DNA of 64,000 nt from Rikenellaceae bacterium (GTDB lineage: Bacteria > Bacteroidota > Bacteroidia > Bacteroidales > Rikenellaceae), in contig JAGBFQ010000035.1 of assembly GCA_017936385.1 (NCBI GenBank), forward strand, positions 31,714-95,713, given 5' to 3'. How positions within the stretch are numbered: position 1 is the first letter of the stretch; every line of letters begins with the position of its first letter. A program made the position numbers and the translations under genes. The notes below the pieces were generated by a model. It saw only the letters and a list, made by a program, of their open reading frames with translations. It was not told where the DNA came from and did not search any database. Shown piece by piece: positions 15,675 to 24,862 of the stretch.

Positions 15675-16744
15675 TTCTATCTGTAGCTCTGTCGTCGGAC
15701 TGGTGCCTTGACGACTGCTCACAACAACGACTCGTCATCTCGAACGACAAGGATTGGGACGAGGTATACGCCCTGCGTGGGGAGTGTGACGCCATACTTG
15801 TGGGTGCCGAAACCCTCCGACGCGACAACCCCGGACTGCGCATCAAATCGGAATTGATTCGCTCGGAGCGCATCTCGCGCGGAATGTCGCCCGACATCAG
15901 CCGCATCACCATGACCCGTAGCGGAGTGTTGGACCCCAATCTGAAGTTCTTCTCGCCCGAGGGCGACGCCATAGTATTTACCGAGAACCGCGGGGTGGGA
16001 GGACTCGAACGGTCGACGCGCGTCATCTGCCGTCGTTGTCTGAGCGCCCGTTGCGTTGCCAACGAGTTGGAACGTATGGGTTGCAAGCAGTTGATGGTCG
16101 AGGGTGGAGCGCAAATTCTGAGGATGTTTCTGGCCGAGGGTGTATTCGATGAACTTCGCGTGGCACAATCCCCCATTGTCGTGGGCGAGGAGAGTGCTCC
16201 AAAGTTAGTTGAACCGTGGAAGATGCATCCTATGGTTCTTGAGCGCGAATACCGACTCGACGATATGACAATCCGTTGGTTCAGACGCATCGGCTCCGAC
16301 GGACGCACCGACTACGAGTTCATGAACCGCGCCATTGAGTTGAGCCGACGTTGCGAGAAGGTGGCTACACACTATTGCGTAGGAGCCGTGATTGTTACCG
16401 CCGATGGCAGGGTGTTCGAGGGCTACACAGGTGAAACGGGTGAACACGACCATGCCGAGGAGGCCGCCGTACTGAAAGCAGACCGTACGGGCGCCGACCT
16501 GCGTGGCGCAACGATTTACAGTTCGATGGAACCCTGCTCGAAACGTAGTTCCAAGCCTCGGAGTTGCTCGGAAATCATCATCGAACGCGGTATGTCGCGG
16601 GTTGTTTTTGCGCTATCCGAGCCGACGCACTTCGTGAGCAACTGTCAGGGAGAGAGTATGCTTCGTCGAGCAGGCATCGAGGTTGTGCGTATGCCCGAAC
16701 TCGCCGACCGCGTGGAAGATGTTAATGCCTACCTAAACAATTAA
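15665..16744 (+). CDS. RibD-like reductase-deaminase with reversed domain order
   Basis: The 359-residue protein contains both domains of the riboflavin enzyme RibD, but in swapped order. Residues 1-~215 are the reductase (RibD_C / DHFR-like), with MRIVLSVALSSDWCLDD, GAETLRRDNPGL and LMVEGGAQILRMFL. Residues ~225-359 are the zinc deaminase, with ATHYCVGAVIV, DHAEEAAVLKA and SMEPCSKRSSKPRSC. Canonical RibD has the deaminase first. The zinc ligands His and two Cys and the proton-shuttle Glu are present, although the Cys-Cys spacing is one residue longer than in the usual PCSHxGxTPPC. The gene overlaps the phosphoesterase gene and is followed 21 bases later by an MFS gene. It may serve riboflavin synthesis or a related pyrimidine. 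Confidence 0.8.
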   Translation: MRIVLSVALSSDWCLDDCSQQRLVISNDKDWDEVYALRGECDAILVGAETLRRDNPGLRIKSELIRSERISRGMSPDISRITMTRSGVLDPNLKFFSPEGDAIVFTENRGVGGLERSTRVICRRCLSARCVANELERMGCKQLMVEGGAQILRMFLAEGVFDELRVAQSPIVVGEESAPKLVEPWKMHPMVLEREYRLDDMTIRWFRRIGSDGRTDYEFMNRAIELSRRCEKVATHYCVGAVIVTADGRVFEGYTGETGEHDHAEEAAVLKADRTGADLRGATIYSSMEPCSKRSSKPRSCSEIIIERGMSRVVFALSEPTHFVSNCQGESMLRRAGIEVVRMPELADRVEDVNAYLNN

Positions 16745-16765
16745 AATTATAAGGAACCGAAGATT

Positions 16766-17983
16766 ATGTCTGTTTCAAAACAAGCCGCCAACGACCGTCT
16801 GTGGACGCGCGACTACATTTTTCTGTGCGTGGCCAACTTCATGATGTGCTTGGCCTTCTATCTGTTGGTACCTACGTTGCCGTTCTATCTAAGCGAGGTG
16901 TTCGGTGCCAACAAGGCGATGATTGGCACGGTGCTGTCGTGCTACACCATTGCGGTGCTGGTCGTGCGCCCGTTCTCGGGCTACATCGCCGACACGTTCC
17001 AACGCAAACCGGTCTATCTGATTGCCTACTACCTATTTGTAGCCATCTTTTGCGGCTACCTGGTGGCAGGGACTCTCACCATGCTGATTATCATCCGAAT
17101 AGTCCACGGTCTGGCATTTGGAATGATTACCACCACAAGCAACACTCTGGTAGTGGACGTACTTCCATCGAGTCGACGGGGCGAGGGCTTGGGATACTAC
17201 GGCGTGGTCAACAACCTTTCGATGAGTATAGGCCCGATGTTGGGTCTGTTTTTGGTCGAGGCTGGCAACTTCAAACTATTGTTCATCAGCACACTGATTG
17301 CCGGAGGAATAGGTATGGTGTTCGCAACGTTGGCCAAAGTGCCACAGAAGATTCCCAACACCTGCAACAATGTGCTGTCTGTCGACCGCTTCTTTCTGGT
17401 CAAAGGTCTGCGCGGATGCTTGACACTGATGCTGATGGCAATTCCGTATGGCATGACCACATCATTTATCGCCATGTACGCCAAGGAGTTGGGTATGACC
17501 ACCCACACGGGTTTGTTCTTTACGGTCATGGCGACGGGACTCATTGTTTCGCGCATCGGCTCGGGCAAACGTGTCGACCGAGGATTCGTAACACGCGTTA
17601 TTACTCAAGGTATGATTATCGCCTTGATTGGAATTCTTGCCGAGGCGGTGCTGGGTGCAGCTGCGGGCATTGACCTGCGATTGGGATACATGGTCTACTA
17701 CTTGGCGGCATTCCTTGTCGGTTTTGGCTACGGCACAATGTTTCCCGCCTACAACACGCTGTTCATCAACCTTGCGCCCAACTGTCGACGAGCCACGGCA
17801 AGCGCAACCTACCTGACCGGCTGGGATGTGGGTATGGGACTTGGAATGTGGTTTGGCGGCCGCGTGGCCGAGATGTGGGGTCTGCGCACGGTCTACTACC
17901 TCGATGTAGTGCTTGCGGTTGTGGCCTTTGTGTGGTTTGTCACCTCCGCCGCCCCTCACTTCAACCGCAACAAACTGAGATAA
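16766..17983 (+). CDS. MFS transporter
   Basis: The 405-residue protein has twelve predicted membrane helices. It carries an MFS A-like motif in the loop between helices 2 and 3 (SGYIADTFQRKPVYL) and a helix-4/5 segment RIVHGLAFGMITTTSNTLVVD that resembles drug/proton antiporters. It is the last gene of the phosphoesterase-RibD-MFS operon and ends at a strong terminator. The substrate is not evident. An export role is suggested by similarity to the DHA1-type efflux layout, and the operon context could point to a flavin- or pterin-like compound, but that is a guess. Confidence 0.85.
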   Translation: MSVSKQAANDRLWTRDYIFLCVANFMMCLAFYLLVPTLPFYLSEVFGANKAMIGTVLSCYTIAVLVVRPFSGYIADTFQRKPVYLIAYYLFVAIFCGYLVAGTLTMLIIIRIVHGLAFGMITTTSNTLVVDVLPSSRRGEGLGYYGVVNNLSMSIGPMLGLFLVEAGNFKLLFISTLIAGGIGMVFATLAKVPQKIPNTCNNVLSVDRFFLVKGLRGCLTLMLMAIPYGMTTSFIAMYAKELGMTTHTGLFFTVMATGLIVSRIGSGKRVDRGFVTRVITQGMIIALIGILAEAVLGAAAGIDLRLGYMVYYLAAFLVGFGYGTMFPAYNTLFINLAPNCRRATASATYLTGWDVGMGLGMWFGGRVAEMWGLRTVYYLDVVLAVVAFVWFVTSAAPHFNRNKLR

Positions 17984-17992
17984 ACACAAAGA

Positions 17993-18026
17993 AAGGCTGC
18001 CCTCTTTCGGGGGCAGCCTTGTTTTT
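17993..18026. terminator. Terminator after the MFS gene
   Basis: AAGGCTGCCC pairs with GGGCAGCCTT around an 8-base loop, followed by GTTTTT. It lies between the MFS gene and convergent murA. Confidence 0.88.
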
Positions 18027-18040
18027 GCAAGAGTCAGACA

Positions 18041-19345
18041 CTATCGCCTTACAATCTTCGCTCCAAGAGCATTCAGACGACCGTCGATATTCTGATAGCC
18101 TCGGTCGATTTGCTCCACGTTCTGAATGATGCTCGTACCCTCGGCACTCAACGCCGCAATCAGCAAGGCTACACCCGCACGAATGTCGGGTGATGTCATC
18201 TTGGTGGCACGCAGACGCATTGCATGGTCGTGGCCGATAACCGTTGCGCGGTGGGGGTCACAGAGGATAATCTGCGCGCCCATATCAATGAGTTTGTCGA
18301 CAAAGAACAGACGACTCTCAAACATCTTCTGGTGTATCAGCACCGAGCCTTTGGCCTGAGTAGCGACAACCAGAAATACCGACAACAGGTCGGGCGTAAG
18401 TCCCGGCCACGGAGCGTCGGCAATGGTCATAATCGAACCGTCGATAAAACTCTCGATGCAATAGTGCTCCTGCTCGGGGACATAGATATCGTCGCCTCGT
18501 TGTTCAAAACGGATACCCATGCGGGCAAACTGAGCGGGAATAATTCCCAAGTTGTCGTACGACACATCCTTGATGGTGATCTCGGAGCCCGTCATAGCAG
18601 CCATACCGATGAAACTACCCACCTCAATCATATCGGGCAACATACGGTGGTCGGTACCTCCCAGACACTCCACACCCTCGATAGTCAGCAGGTTGGAACC
18701 TATACCCGAAATTCGCGCGCCCATGCGGTTGAGCATCTTGCAGAGTTGTTGCAGGTAGGGTTCGCACGCAGCGTTATAGATGGTCGTAGTACCCTGCGCC
18801 AGCACGGCAGCCATCACGATATTGGCAGTACCCGTCACCGAAGCCTCGTCAAGCAGCATATAAGTACCCTTCAGCGGTCGACCCTCAACCTTAAAGAAGT
18901 GTTCGGCCGAGTCAAAGTCAAACTTCGCACCAAGTTTCTGGAAACCAATAAAGTGGGTATCGAGTCTGCGACGTCCGATTTTATCACCTCCCGGGCGGGG
19001 AATGTAGGCCACGCCAAAGCGGGCCAACAGCGGACCGACAATCATCACCGAGCCTCTCAGACGCGACGCCAGCGTTCGGAACTCCTCGGTTTGCATAAAA
19101 TCGAGGTCGATATTTGCAGCGCGGAATGCATAGGTGTCATCGGCGAGTCGTTCGACCTCAACGCCCAGTCGTTCGAGCAGTCCGATGAGTTGCAACACGT
19201 CGACAATTTGCGGTATATTGCTGACTACCACCCGTTCGGGGGTCAGCAGGGTTGCACAGAGTATTTGCAGAGCTTCGTTTTTTGCACCGCCGGCGGTAAT
19301 CTCACCTCGGAGTTTTCGTCCGCCCGTAACCTCGAAAATAGCCAT
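18041..19345 (-). CDS. murA: UDP-N-acetylglucosamine 1-carboxyvinyltransferase
   Basis: MurA performs the first committed step of peptidoglycan synthesis, adding enolpyruvyl from PEP to UDP-GlcNAc. Starting from the ATG at 19345 (MAIFEVTGGRKLRG), the product has 434 residues. A GTG two codons upstream is also in frame. The conserved Lys is in GGAKNEALQ. The active-site loop reads IPRPGGDKIGRRRLDTH, with Asp (~residue 121) where E. coli has Cys115, the fosfomycin target. Asp at this position is a known natural variant that keeps activity but resists fosfomycin. A perfect 9-bp inverted repeat lies directly upstream of the start codon. Confidence 0.96.
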   Translation of the reverse strand: MAIFEVTGGRKLRGEITAGGAKNEALQILCATLLTPERVVVSNIPQIVDVLQLIGLLERLGVEVERLADDTYAFRAANIDLDFMQTEEFRTLASRLRGSVMIVGPLLARFGVAYIPRPGGDKIGRRRLDTHFIGFQKLGAKFDFDSAEHFFKVEGRPLKGTYMLLDEASVTGTANIVMAAVLAQGTTTIYNAACEPYLQQLCKMLNRMGARISGIGSNLLTIEGVECLGGTDHRMLPDMIEVGSFIGMAAMTGSEITIKDVSYDNLGIIPAQFARMGIRFEQRGDDIYVPEQEHYCIESFIDGSIMTIADAPWPGLTPDLLSVFLVVATQAKGSVLIHQKMFESRLFFVDKLIDMGAQIILCDPHRATVIGHDHAMRLRATKMTSPDIRAGVALLIAALSAEGTSIIQNVEQIDRGYQNIDGRLNALGAKIVRR

Positions 19346-19347
19346 AG

Positions 19348-19369
19348 TCACACAATTTTGATTGTGTGA
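19348..19369 (-). repeat. Inverted repeat at the murA translation start
   Basis: TCACACAAT and ATTGTGTGA are separated by TTTG, forming a perfect 9-bp stem that ends three bases before the murA ATG. In mRNA it would place a hairpin against the ribosome-binding region; as DNA it could be an operator. Confidence 0.6.
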
Positions 19370-19456
19370 AATTACTCTTTTTATGCGGGATTTGCAAATT
19401 TCGGGCAGACAAAAACGGTTGCTTGGTGATTTTTTACACTAATTTTCGTCAAAACG

Positions 19457-19487
19457 TTTGCAAAGACCGAAATCTTTACTACCTTTG
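19457..19487 (+). promoter_or_regulatory. Promoter of tRNA-Met
   Basis: TTTG (19457-19460) and TACCTTTG (19480-19487) with a 19-base spacer, eleven bases before the tRNA. Confidence 0.75.
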
Positions 19488-19497
19488 CACCGCAAAT

Positions 19498-19571
19498 GGC
19501 GAGTTAGCTCAGCTGGTTAGAGCGCATGATTCATAATCATGAGGTCTCCAGTTCAATCCTGGAACTCGCTA
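19498..19571 (+). tRNA. tRNA-Met (anticodon CAT)
   Basis: Acceptor GGCGAGT pairs with ACTCGCT (the first pair is G-U), the D-arm is GCTC/GAGC, the anticodon stem CATGA/TCATG has loop TTCATAA giving CAT, and the T-arm has loop TTCAATC. The G-U first pair and body resemble elongator tRNA-Met of Bacteroidetes. A modified tRNA-Ile2 (also CAT) cannot be fully excluded by eye. Confidence 0.88.
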
Positions 19572-19578
19572 CTTCAAT

Positions 19579-19608
19579 GGGCCGCGATTTATCGTTGGCC
19601 CTTTTTTT
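19579..19608 (+). terminator. Terminator of tRNA-Met
   Basis: GGGCC pairs with GGCCC around a 13-base loop that contains a minor CGAT/ATCG extension, followed by seven T. Confidence 0.75.
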
Positions 19609-19704
19609 GTGTGGCTCCAACTGAAAGTCGTGCATAAGAGGGAGAGGAGAGGTTAAGAACGTTAAAGACGTTAAGGAAGTTAGAGATATCAGGGATACAC
19701 TTAA

Positions 19705-19736
19705 GGGGCCGTCCAACAAATTTGTTGAACGACCCC
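19705..19736 (-). terminator. Terminator of the SRPBCC gene
   Basis: On the minus strand the two arms pair fully over about 15-16 bp, with U-G wobbles at two positions. On the plus strand those positions are mismatches, so the hairpin is optimised for the minus-strand gene. It contains the GTCCAACAA / TTGTTG core shared with other terminators here. Confidence 0.7.
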
Positions 19737-19785
19737 ATTCTTATATATGCCGTATAACAAGACAGAAATTGCCTTGTTTAACAAC

Positions 19786-20196
19786 TTACGCCCTATTGAA
19801 GTTATCGGCCAGCGCGTCAATCATCTGGTCGAGGGCGGGCTGAATCTTCTTGCCGACCATCATTTTAATGGCAAAATTCATATCGGCATGCAACACCAGA
19901 CGCATACGGGTGTCATACGGAGCCACCTCTTTCATCTGAATCCAGAAGGTAAAATCCATCGGCACTCCTCCGCCACCTGTGATTTTAACACACTTCTCGG
20001 GGTCGCGGTCGATGATTCGCAGACCCACGGTGAAGCCCTTAACCTTGAACGAGCACTCATCGGCCGTGGCCGTCCATTCCTCAACTTTGTCCTGCACGGC
20101 AGGGGTCAGCACCGTAAAATCCGACACTAATGCATAAATCATCGAGGCGGGTTTCAACACTTGTCGTTGTTTGCTTTCGTATTTCTCGAGTCCCAT
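19786..20196 (-). CDS. SRPBCC-family protein
   Basis: This 136-residue cytoplasmic protein has the START/SRPBCC (polyketide cyclase-like) layout: an N-terminal strand-helix-helix (RQVLKPASMIYALVSDFTVL), six strands, and a long C-terminal helix (IQPALDQMIDALADNF). Such proteins bind hydrophobic ligands in a central cavity; the ligand here is unknown. It lies 26 bases downstream of typA in the same direction, so it may be cotranscribed, and it ends at the hairpin at 19705-19736. The central segment ITGGGGVPMDFTFWIQMKEV is typical of the Bacteroidetes members. Confidence 0.75.
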   Translation of the reverse strand: MGLEKYESKQRQVLKPASMIYALVSDFTVLTPAVQDKVEEWTATADECSFKVKGFTVGLRIIDRDPEKCVKITGGGGVPMDFTFWIQMKEVAPYDTRMRLVLHADMNFAIKMMVGKKIQPALDQMIDALADNFNRA

Positions 20197-20222
20197 AGTA
20201 TTTCTCTTTTTTGTGTGGTTGA

Positions 20223-22037
20223 TTACTCTTTGGCGGCACGCTTGCGGTCGATGTCGCTCAACAGGATTTTGCGCAGACGCATGCTCTTGGGGGTAACCTC
20301 AACGTACTCGTCCTCCTTAATGTACTCCAGAGCCTCCTCCAGTGAGAACAGCACGGGAGGTGCAATGCTCACCTTCTCATCCGAGCCGCTGGCACGCATA
20401 TTGGTCAGTTTCTTGCTCTTGCAGAGGTTCAGACAGATGTCGTTGTCACGGGTGTTCTCGCCAATCACCTGACCACAATAGACCTCATCACCGGGGGCAA
20501 CAAAGAATTTTCCGCGGTCTTGCACCTTGTTGAGTGCGTAGGCATACACGGGGCCTGTCTCCATGGCTATGAGCGAGCCTGCGGTACGCATCTCGATTTC
20601 GCCTTTGTAAGGCTCGAAACCTTTAAGACGGTGGGTGACAACAGCCTCGCCCGCAGTAGCGGTGAGCAGGTTGCTACGCAGACCTATCAGACCACGCGAG
20701 GGGATTTCGAACTCCAAGCGGGTGCGGTCGCCTGCGATGCTCTCCATATTGAGCAGCGAGCCTTTACGCTTGGTTGCCATCTCTATGGCGGTTCCCGAAC
20801 ACTCCTCGGGCAGGTCGATGGTGAGTATCTCGATAGGCTCGCACTTGCGGCCGTCAATCTCCTTGATAATAACTTTGGGTTGTCCTACCTGCAACTCGTA
20901 ACCCTCGCGGCGCATGGTTTCAATCAGCACCGACAGGTGCAACACACCACGACCGAACACATTGAACTTATCGGCACCTTCGCCCTGTTCAACGCGCAGT
21001 GCAAGGTTCTTCTCCAGCTCCTTGTCCAAACGCTCCTTGATATGGCGCGAGGTGACATACTTACCCTCCTTGCCAAAGAAAGGCGAGTTGTTGATAGTGA
21101 ACAGCATACTCATCGTAGGCTCGTCAATGGCAATCGGGGGCAGCGGTTCGGGATTCTCGAAATCGCAAATGGTGTCGCCGATTTCGAAACCGTCAATTCC
21201 CGTGATGGCGCAAATCTCGCCACACTCCACTCTGTCGACTTTGGTCTTGCCCAGACCGTCAAATACCATCAGGTCGCGGATTTTGGTCTTAACCATAGTT
21301 TTGCCGTCGCGTTTGGCCAGCGTAACGTTCATACCTGCGGTCAGTGCGCCACGGGTAACCTTACCAACGGCGATACGGCCCACATACGACGAGTATTCGA
21401 GCGAAGTAACCAACATTTGGGGTGTACCCTCCGACACTACGGGGGCAGGTATATCGTCAATAATCACATCCAACAGAGGAACGATGCTGTCGGTAGGCTC
21501 TTTCCAACGGTGGCTCATCCAGCCCTGCTTGGCACTGCCATACATTGTGCGGAAATCCAACTGCTCCTCGCTTGCGCCCAGCGTGTACATCAAATCGAAC
21601 ACCTGCTCATTAACATAGTCGGGGCGGCAGTTGGGTTTGTCCACCTTATTGATGACCACCACAGCCTTCTTACCCAATGCCAACGCTTTCTGCAACACAA
21701 AGCGTGTTTGGGGCATCGTACCCTCGAAGGCATCGACCAACAGCAGTACGCCATCGCACATACCCAACACACGCTCTACCTCGCCACCAAAGTCGCTGTG
21801 ACCCGGGGTGTCTATAATATTGATTTTGTAGCCGTTGTAGTTTACCGCCACGTTTTTCGACACGATGGTGATACCGCGTTCACGTTCCAGGTCGTTGTTA
21901 TCAAGCACCAGGTCGCCGCCACTTGCAGCGCCCTCACGCACCACTTGACCGGTCATAATCATTCTATCCACCAGTGTCGTTTTACCGTGGTCGACGTGGG
22001 CGATGATGGCTATGTTGCGAATTTTCTGTTGTTCCAT
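20223..22037 (-). CDS. typA: Translational GTPase TypA/BipA
   Basis: TypA is an elongation-factor-like GTPase that binds the ribosome and affects stress and cold growth and ribosome assembly. The 604-residue protein has G1 HVDHGKTTL near residue 15-23, the switch segment RGITIVSKN, DTPGHSDFGGEV (G3) and NKVDKP (G4). These are followed by EF-G-like domains and the TypA-specific C-terminus (PTGRLTYRG-type region here RLEFEIPSRGLIGL). Length and order are standard. It is preceded by ffh with a 55-base gap and followed by the SRPBCC gene. Confidence 0.97.
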   Translation of the reverse strand: MEQQKIRNIAIIAHVDHGKTTLVDRMIMTGQVVREGAASGGDLVLDNNDLERERGITIVSKNVAVNYNGYKINIIDTPGHSDFGGEVERVLGMCDGVLLLVDAFEGTMPQTRFVLQKALALGKKAVVVINKVDKPNCRPDYVNEQVFDLMYTLGASEEQLDFRTMYGSAKQGWMSHRWKEPTDSIVPLLDVIIDDIPAPVVSEGTPQMLVTSLEYSSYVGRIAVGKVTRGALTAGMNVTLAKRDGKTMVKTKIRDLMVFDGLGKTKVDRVECGEICAITGIDGFEIGDTICDFENPEPLPPIAIDEPTMSMLFTINNSPFFGKEGKYVTSRHIKERLDKELEKNLALRVEQGEGADKFNVFGRGVLHLSVLIETMRREGYELQVGQPKVIIKEIDGRKCEPIEILTIDLPEECSGTAIEMATKRKGSLLNMESIAGDRTRLEFEIPSRGLIGLRSNLLTATAGEAVVTHRLKGFEPYKGEIEMRTAGSLIAMETGPVYAYALNKVQDRGKFFVAPGDEVYCGQVIGENTRDNDICLNLCKSKKLTNMRASGSDEKVSIAPPVLFSLEEALEYIKEDEYVEVTPKSMRLRKILLSDIDRKRAAKE

Positions 22038-22092
22038 ATCTCTTGTTTGCGTTTTCTCTGTAATGTGTTCGGGTTATGATTGGTTTGAACGA

Positions 22093-23424
22093 TTAGCGAC
22101 GGCGGCGGGGCATGTTACGCATCATCTGCTTCATTCCGCCTCCGGCAACCATCTTCATCATCTTGCGGCTCTCCTCAAATTGTTTCATCAGTCGGTTGAC
22201 ATCGCCAATTGTGACACCGCTACCACGCGCAATACGTTCACGGCGCGAAGCGTTGATGATTGACGGTTTGGCCCTCTCCTCGGGAGTCATCGAGCCAATG
22301 ATGGCCTCGGTTTGTTTGAATATATCGTCCGAGATTTCGACATCCTTGAGTGCGCGTCCCACACCGGGAATCATCGACATCAGGTCCTTCATGCCACCCA
22401 TCTTCTTGATTTGGGCAATCTGGTCGATAAAGTCATTGAAGTCAAACTCGTCCTTATAGATTTTCTTTTTAAGACGTCGTGCTGCCTGTTCGTCGTATTG
22501 CTCCTGCGCACGCTCCACCAGCGACACCACGTCACCCATACCCAGGATACGGTCGGCCATACGCTCAGGGTGGAACACCTGCAAAGCGTCCATCTTCTCG
22601 CCGAGCGACATGAACTTGATAGGTTTATCAACCACCGTGCGAATCGAAATCGCCGCACCACCACGTGTATCACCATCCAATTTGGTGAGCACCACGCCAT
22701 CGAAATCCAAACGGTCGTTAAACTCTTTGGCTGTATTCACGGCATCCTGACCTGTCATCGAGTCCACAACAAACAGCGTCTCGCACGGATTAACCGCAGC
22801 CTTGATAGCCGTAATCTCCTGCATCATCGCCTCGTCCACTGCCAGACGGCCAGCGGTATCGACAATCACCGTATTGATACTCTTGCTGCGAGCATACTTG
22901 ATAGCGTTCTCGGCAATCTCCACGGGGTTGGTGTTACCATCCTCGGTGTAGACTTCGACACCCACCTGTTGGCCCAAGATTTTAAGTTGGTCAATCGCGG
23001 CGGGACGGTAGACGTCACCTGCCACGAGCAGCACACTGCGATGGCGTTTTTCGCGCAATTGCAGTGCGAGTTTGCCAGAGAATGTGGTTTTACCCGAACC
23101 TTGCAGACCCGCAATCAGAATCACGGCAGGTGTACCCTCCAGTTTGATGTCGGTTGAAGTGCCACCCATCAAAGCGGCCAACTCGTCGTGAACAATCTTG
23201 GTCAGCATTTGTCCGGGCTTAACGGCGGTAAGCACGTTAGCTCCGAGAGCCTTTTGTTTCACCTCGTCGGTGAACGATTTTGCCACTTTATAGTTTACAT
23301 CGGCATCAATCAGAGCGCGTCGTATCTCCTTGACGGTCTCTGCGACGTTGATTTCGGTAATTTTGCCCTCACCTTTGAGGACCTTGAATGAACGTTCGAG
23401 TTTGTCGGTCAGATTTTCAAACAT
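22093..23424 (-). CDS. ffh: Signal recognition particle protein Ffh
   Basis: Ffh binds 4.5S RNA and the signal sequence of nascent membrane proteins and docks with FtsY. The 443-residue protein has the N domain, the GTPase domain with GLQGSGKTTFSGKLA (residues ~108-122) and DTAGRLAVDE. The Met-rich M domain (from ~residue 310) includes SMIPGVG and ends in the basic tail MKQMMRNMPRRRR. No 4.5S RNA gene was identified in this window. A TATCTTTG -7 box lies at 23443-23450 on the minus strand. Confidence 0.97.
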   Translation of the reverse strand: MFENLTDKLERSFKVLKGEGKITEINVAETVKEIRRALIDADVNYKVAKSFTDEVKQKALGANVLTAVKPGQMLTKIVHDELAALMGGTSTDIKLEGTPAVILIAGLQGSGKTTFSGKLALQLREKRHRSVLLVAGDVYRPAAIDQLKILGQQVGVEVYTEDGNTNPVEIAENAIKYARSKSINTVIVDTAGRLAVDEAMMQEITAIKAAVNPCETLFVVDSMTGQDAVNTAKEFNDRLDFDGVVLTKLDGDTRGGAAISIRTVVDKPIKFMSLGEKMDALQVFHPERMADRILGMGDVVSLVERAQEQYDEQAARRLKKKIYKDEFDFNDFIDQIAQIKKMGGMKDLMSMIPGVGRALKDVEISDDIFKQTEAIIGSMTPEERAKPSIINASRRERIARGSGVTIGDVNRLMKQFEESRKMMKMVAGGGMKQMMRNMPRRRR

Positions 23425-23442
23425 ACTACATCAATTTTGCGC

Positions 23443-23450
23443 CAAAGATA
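23443..23450 (-). promoter_or_regulatory. -7 promoter element of ffh
   Basis: TATCTTTG on the minus strand, 19 bases upstream of the ffh ATG. The -33 region (TTG near 23467-23469) is weak. Confidence 0.5.
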
Positions 23451-23516
23451 CTAATTTTACTCTTAACAACACGCAATTCGCTTTCTAAATATCACTTTTG
23501 GCACCATATAAAAACT

Positions 23517-23551
23517 CGGGGCTGTCCCAATTCTTCCATTGGACAGCCCCG
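23517..23551 (-). terminator. Terminator of tyrS
   Basis: CGGGGCTGTCC and GGACAGCCCCG pair, extended by CAAT/ATTG with one bulge. On the minus strand it is followed by GAGTTTTTAT, a T-rich tail. Confidence 0.8.
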
Positions 23552-23572
23552 AATTTGATTATCGCAGGTTTA

Positions 23573-24862
23573 TTACACGAACTTCAGCAAGAAATAGTTT
23601 TTCTTACCCTTTTGCACAACCACATACTTATCGGCAATCAGGTCGGCCGTAGTGACACTCTGCATCGGGTCCGCAACTTTGGTCTTGTTCATCGACACAC
23701 CGCCACCTTGAATCAGTTTGCGGGTTTCTCCCTTGCTGGGGAACACGTTGGCCTTCTCGACGCACAGCTCCACAAAGGGGATACCTGCCTCCAAGTCAGC
23801 CTTCGAAACCTCGAATTGAGGAACACCCTCGAACACAGCCAACACCGTAGCCTCGTCCAGCGCCTTCAGACTCTCGGCAGTTGCACCGCCAAACAGCACG
23901 CCCGAAGCCTCGACTGCCTTGCGCCACTCCTCCTCGGAGTGAATCATACAGGTAACTTCGCGGGCCAGCACCTTTTGCAATTTGCGTTCACCGGGCGACA
24001 CCTCGTGTTCTGCAATCAGCGTTTCGATGGTCTGGCGGTCGAGCATCGTGAAGATACGGATGTAGCTCTTGGCATCCTCGTCGCTCACATTGAGCCAGAA
24101 TTGATAGAACTTATAAGGCGATGTATAGCGGGGGTCGAGCCAAATGTTACCGCTCTCGGTCTTACCGAACTTGGTTCCGTCAGCCTTTTTGACCAGCGGG
24201 CAGGTCAGGGCAAAAGCCTCGCCACCCAACTTACGGCGAATCAACTCGGTACCGGTGGTGATATTACCCCATTGGTCCGAACCACCGAGTTGCAGTTTGC
24301 AACCCATGTGCTCGTACAGATACATAAAGTCGTAACCTTGCAACAGCTGATAGCTGAACTCGGTGAACGACATACCGTCGCCCTCGCCATTGAAGCGTTT
24401 TTTCACCGAATCCTTTGCCATCATATAGTTCACGGTGATACACTTACCAATATCACGTATAAAGGTCAGGAACGAGAAATTCTTCATCCACTCGTAGTTA
24501 TTCACCAGCACAGCGGCGTTGGGGGCATCCGAGTTGAAATCCAACAGTTTTTGGAGTTGTGCCTTGATGGCCTCCACGTTGTGGTTGAGCGTTGCCTCAT
24601 CCAACAGATTGCGCTCGGCCGACTTGCCCGACGGGTCACCAATCATACCTGTTGCGCCACCCACCAATGCCACGGGACGGTGTCCGCAACGTTGGAAGTG
24701 TTTCAATATCATGATACTCACCAAGTGGCCGATATGCAGTGAATCGGCCGTGGGGTCAATACCCACGTATGCAGTGGTCATCTCTTTTTCGAGTTGTTCG
24801 GCAGTTCCGGGCATGATGTCGTGAATCATTCCGCGCCATTCGAGTTCCTTTACAAAATCCAT
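23573..24862 (-). CDS. tyrS: Tyrosine-tRNA ligase
   Basis: TyrRS charges tRNA-Tyr. Starting at 24862 ([12 protein letters not shown]), the product is 429 residues, which fits the bacterial enzyme; the frame runs 19 codons further upstream through a lysine-rich stretch without homology. Class I signatures are HIGH in [10 protein letters not shown] and the KMSKS-type loop KFGKT in [10 protein letters not shown]. The C-terminal S4-like RNA-binding segment includes [15 protein letters not shown]. It lies downstream of dnaX (75-base gap) and ends at a terminator. Confidence 0.96.
   Translation of the reverse strand: MDFVKELEWRGMIHDIMPGTAEQLEKEMTTAYVGIDPTADSLHIGHLVSIMILKHFQRCGHRPVALVGGATGMIGDPSGKSAERNLLDEATLNHNVEAIKAQLQKLLDFNSDAPNAAVLVNNYEWMKNFSFLTFIRDIGKCITVNYMMAKDSVKKRFNGEGDGMSFTEFSYQLLQGYDFMYLYEHMGCKLQLGGSDQWGNITTGTELIRRKLGGEAFALTCPLVKKADGTKFGKTESGNIWLDPRYTSPYKFYQFWLNVSDEDAKSYIRIFTMLDRQTIETLIAEHEVSPGERKLQKVLAREVTCMIHSEEEWRKAVEASGVLFGGATAESLKALDEATVLAVFEGVPQFEVSKADLEAGIPFVELCVEKANVFPSKGETRKLIQGGGVSMNKTKVADPMQSVTTADLIADKYVVVQKGKKNYFLLKFV

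Noticed and set aside
15665..16744. FMN riboswitch controlling the RibD operon
   Set aside because: The region 14344-14495 upstream of the operon is short and shows none of the conserved FMN-element helices.
19498..19571. tRNA-Ile2 with CAT anticodon
   Set aside because: Arms and first base pair resemble elongator Met more than Ile2. Left as tRNA-Met with a note, since modification cannot be seen.
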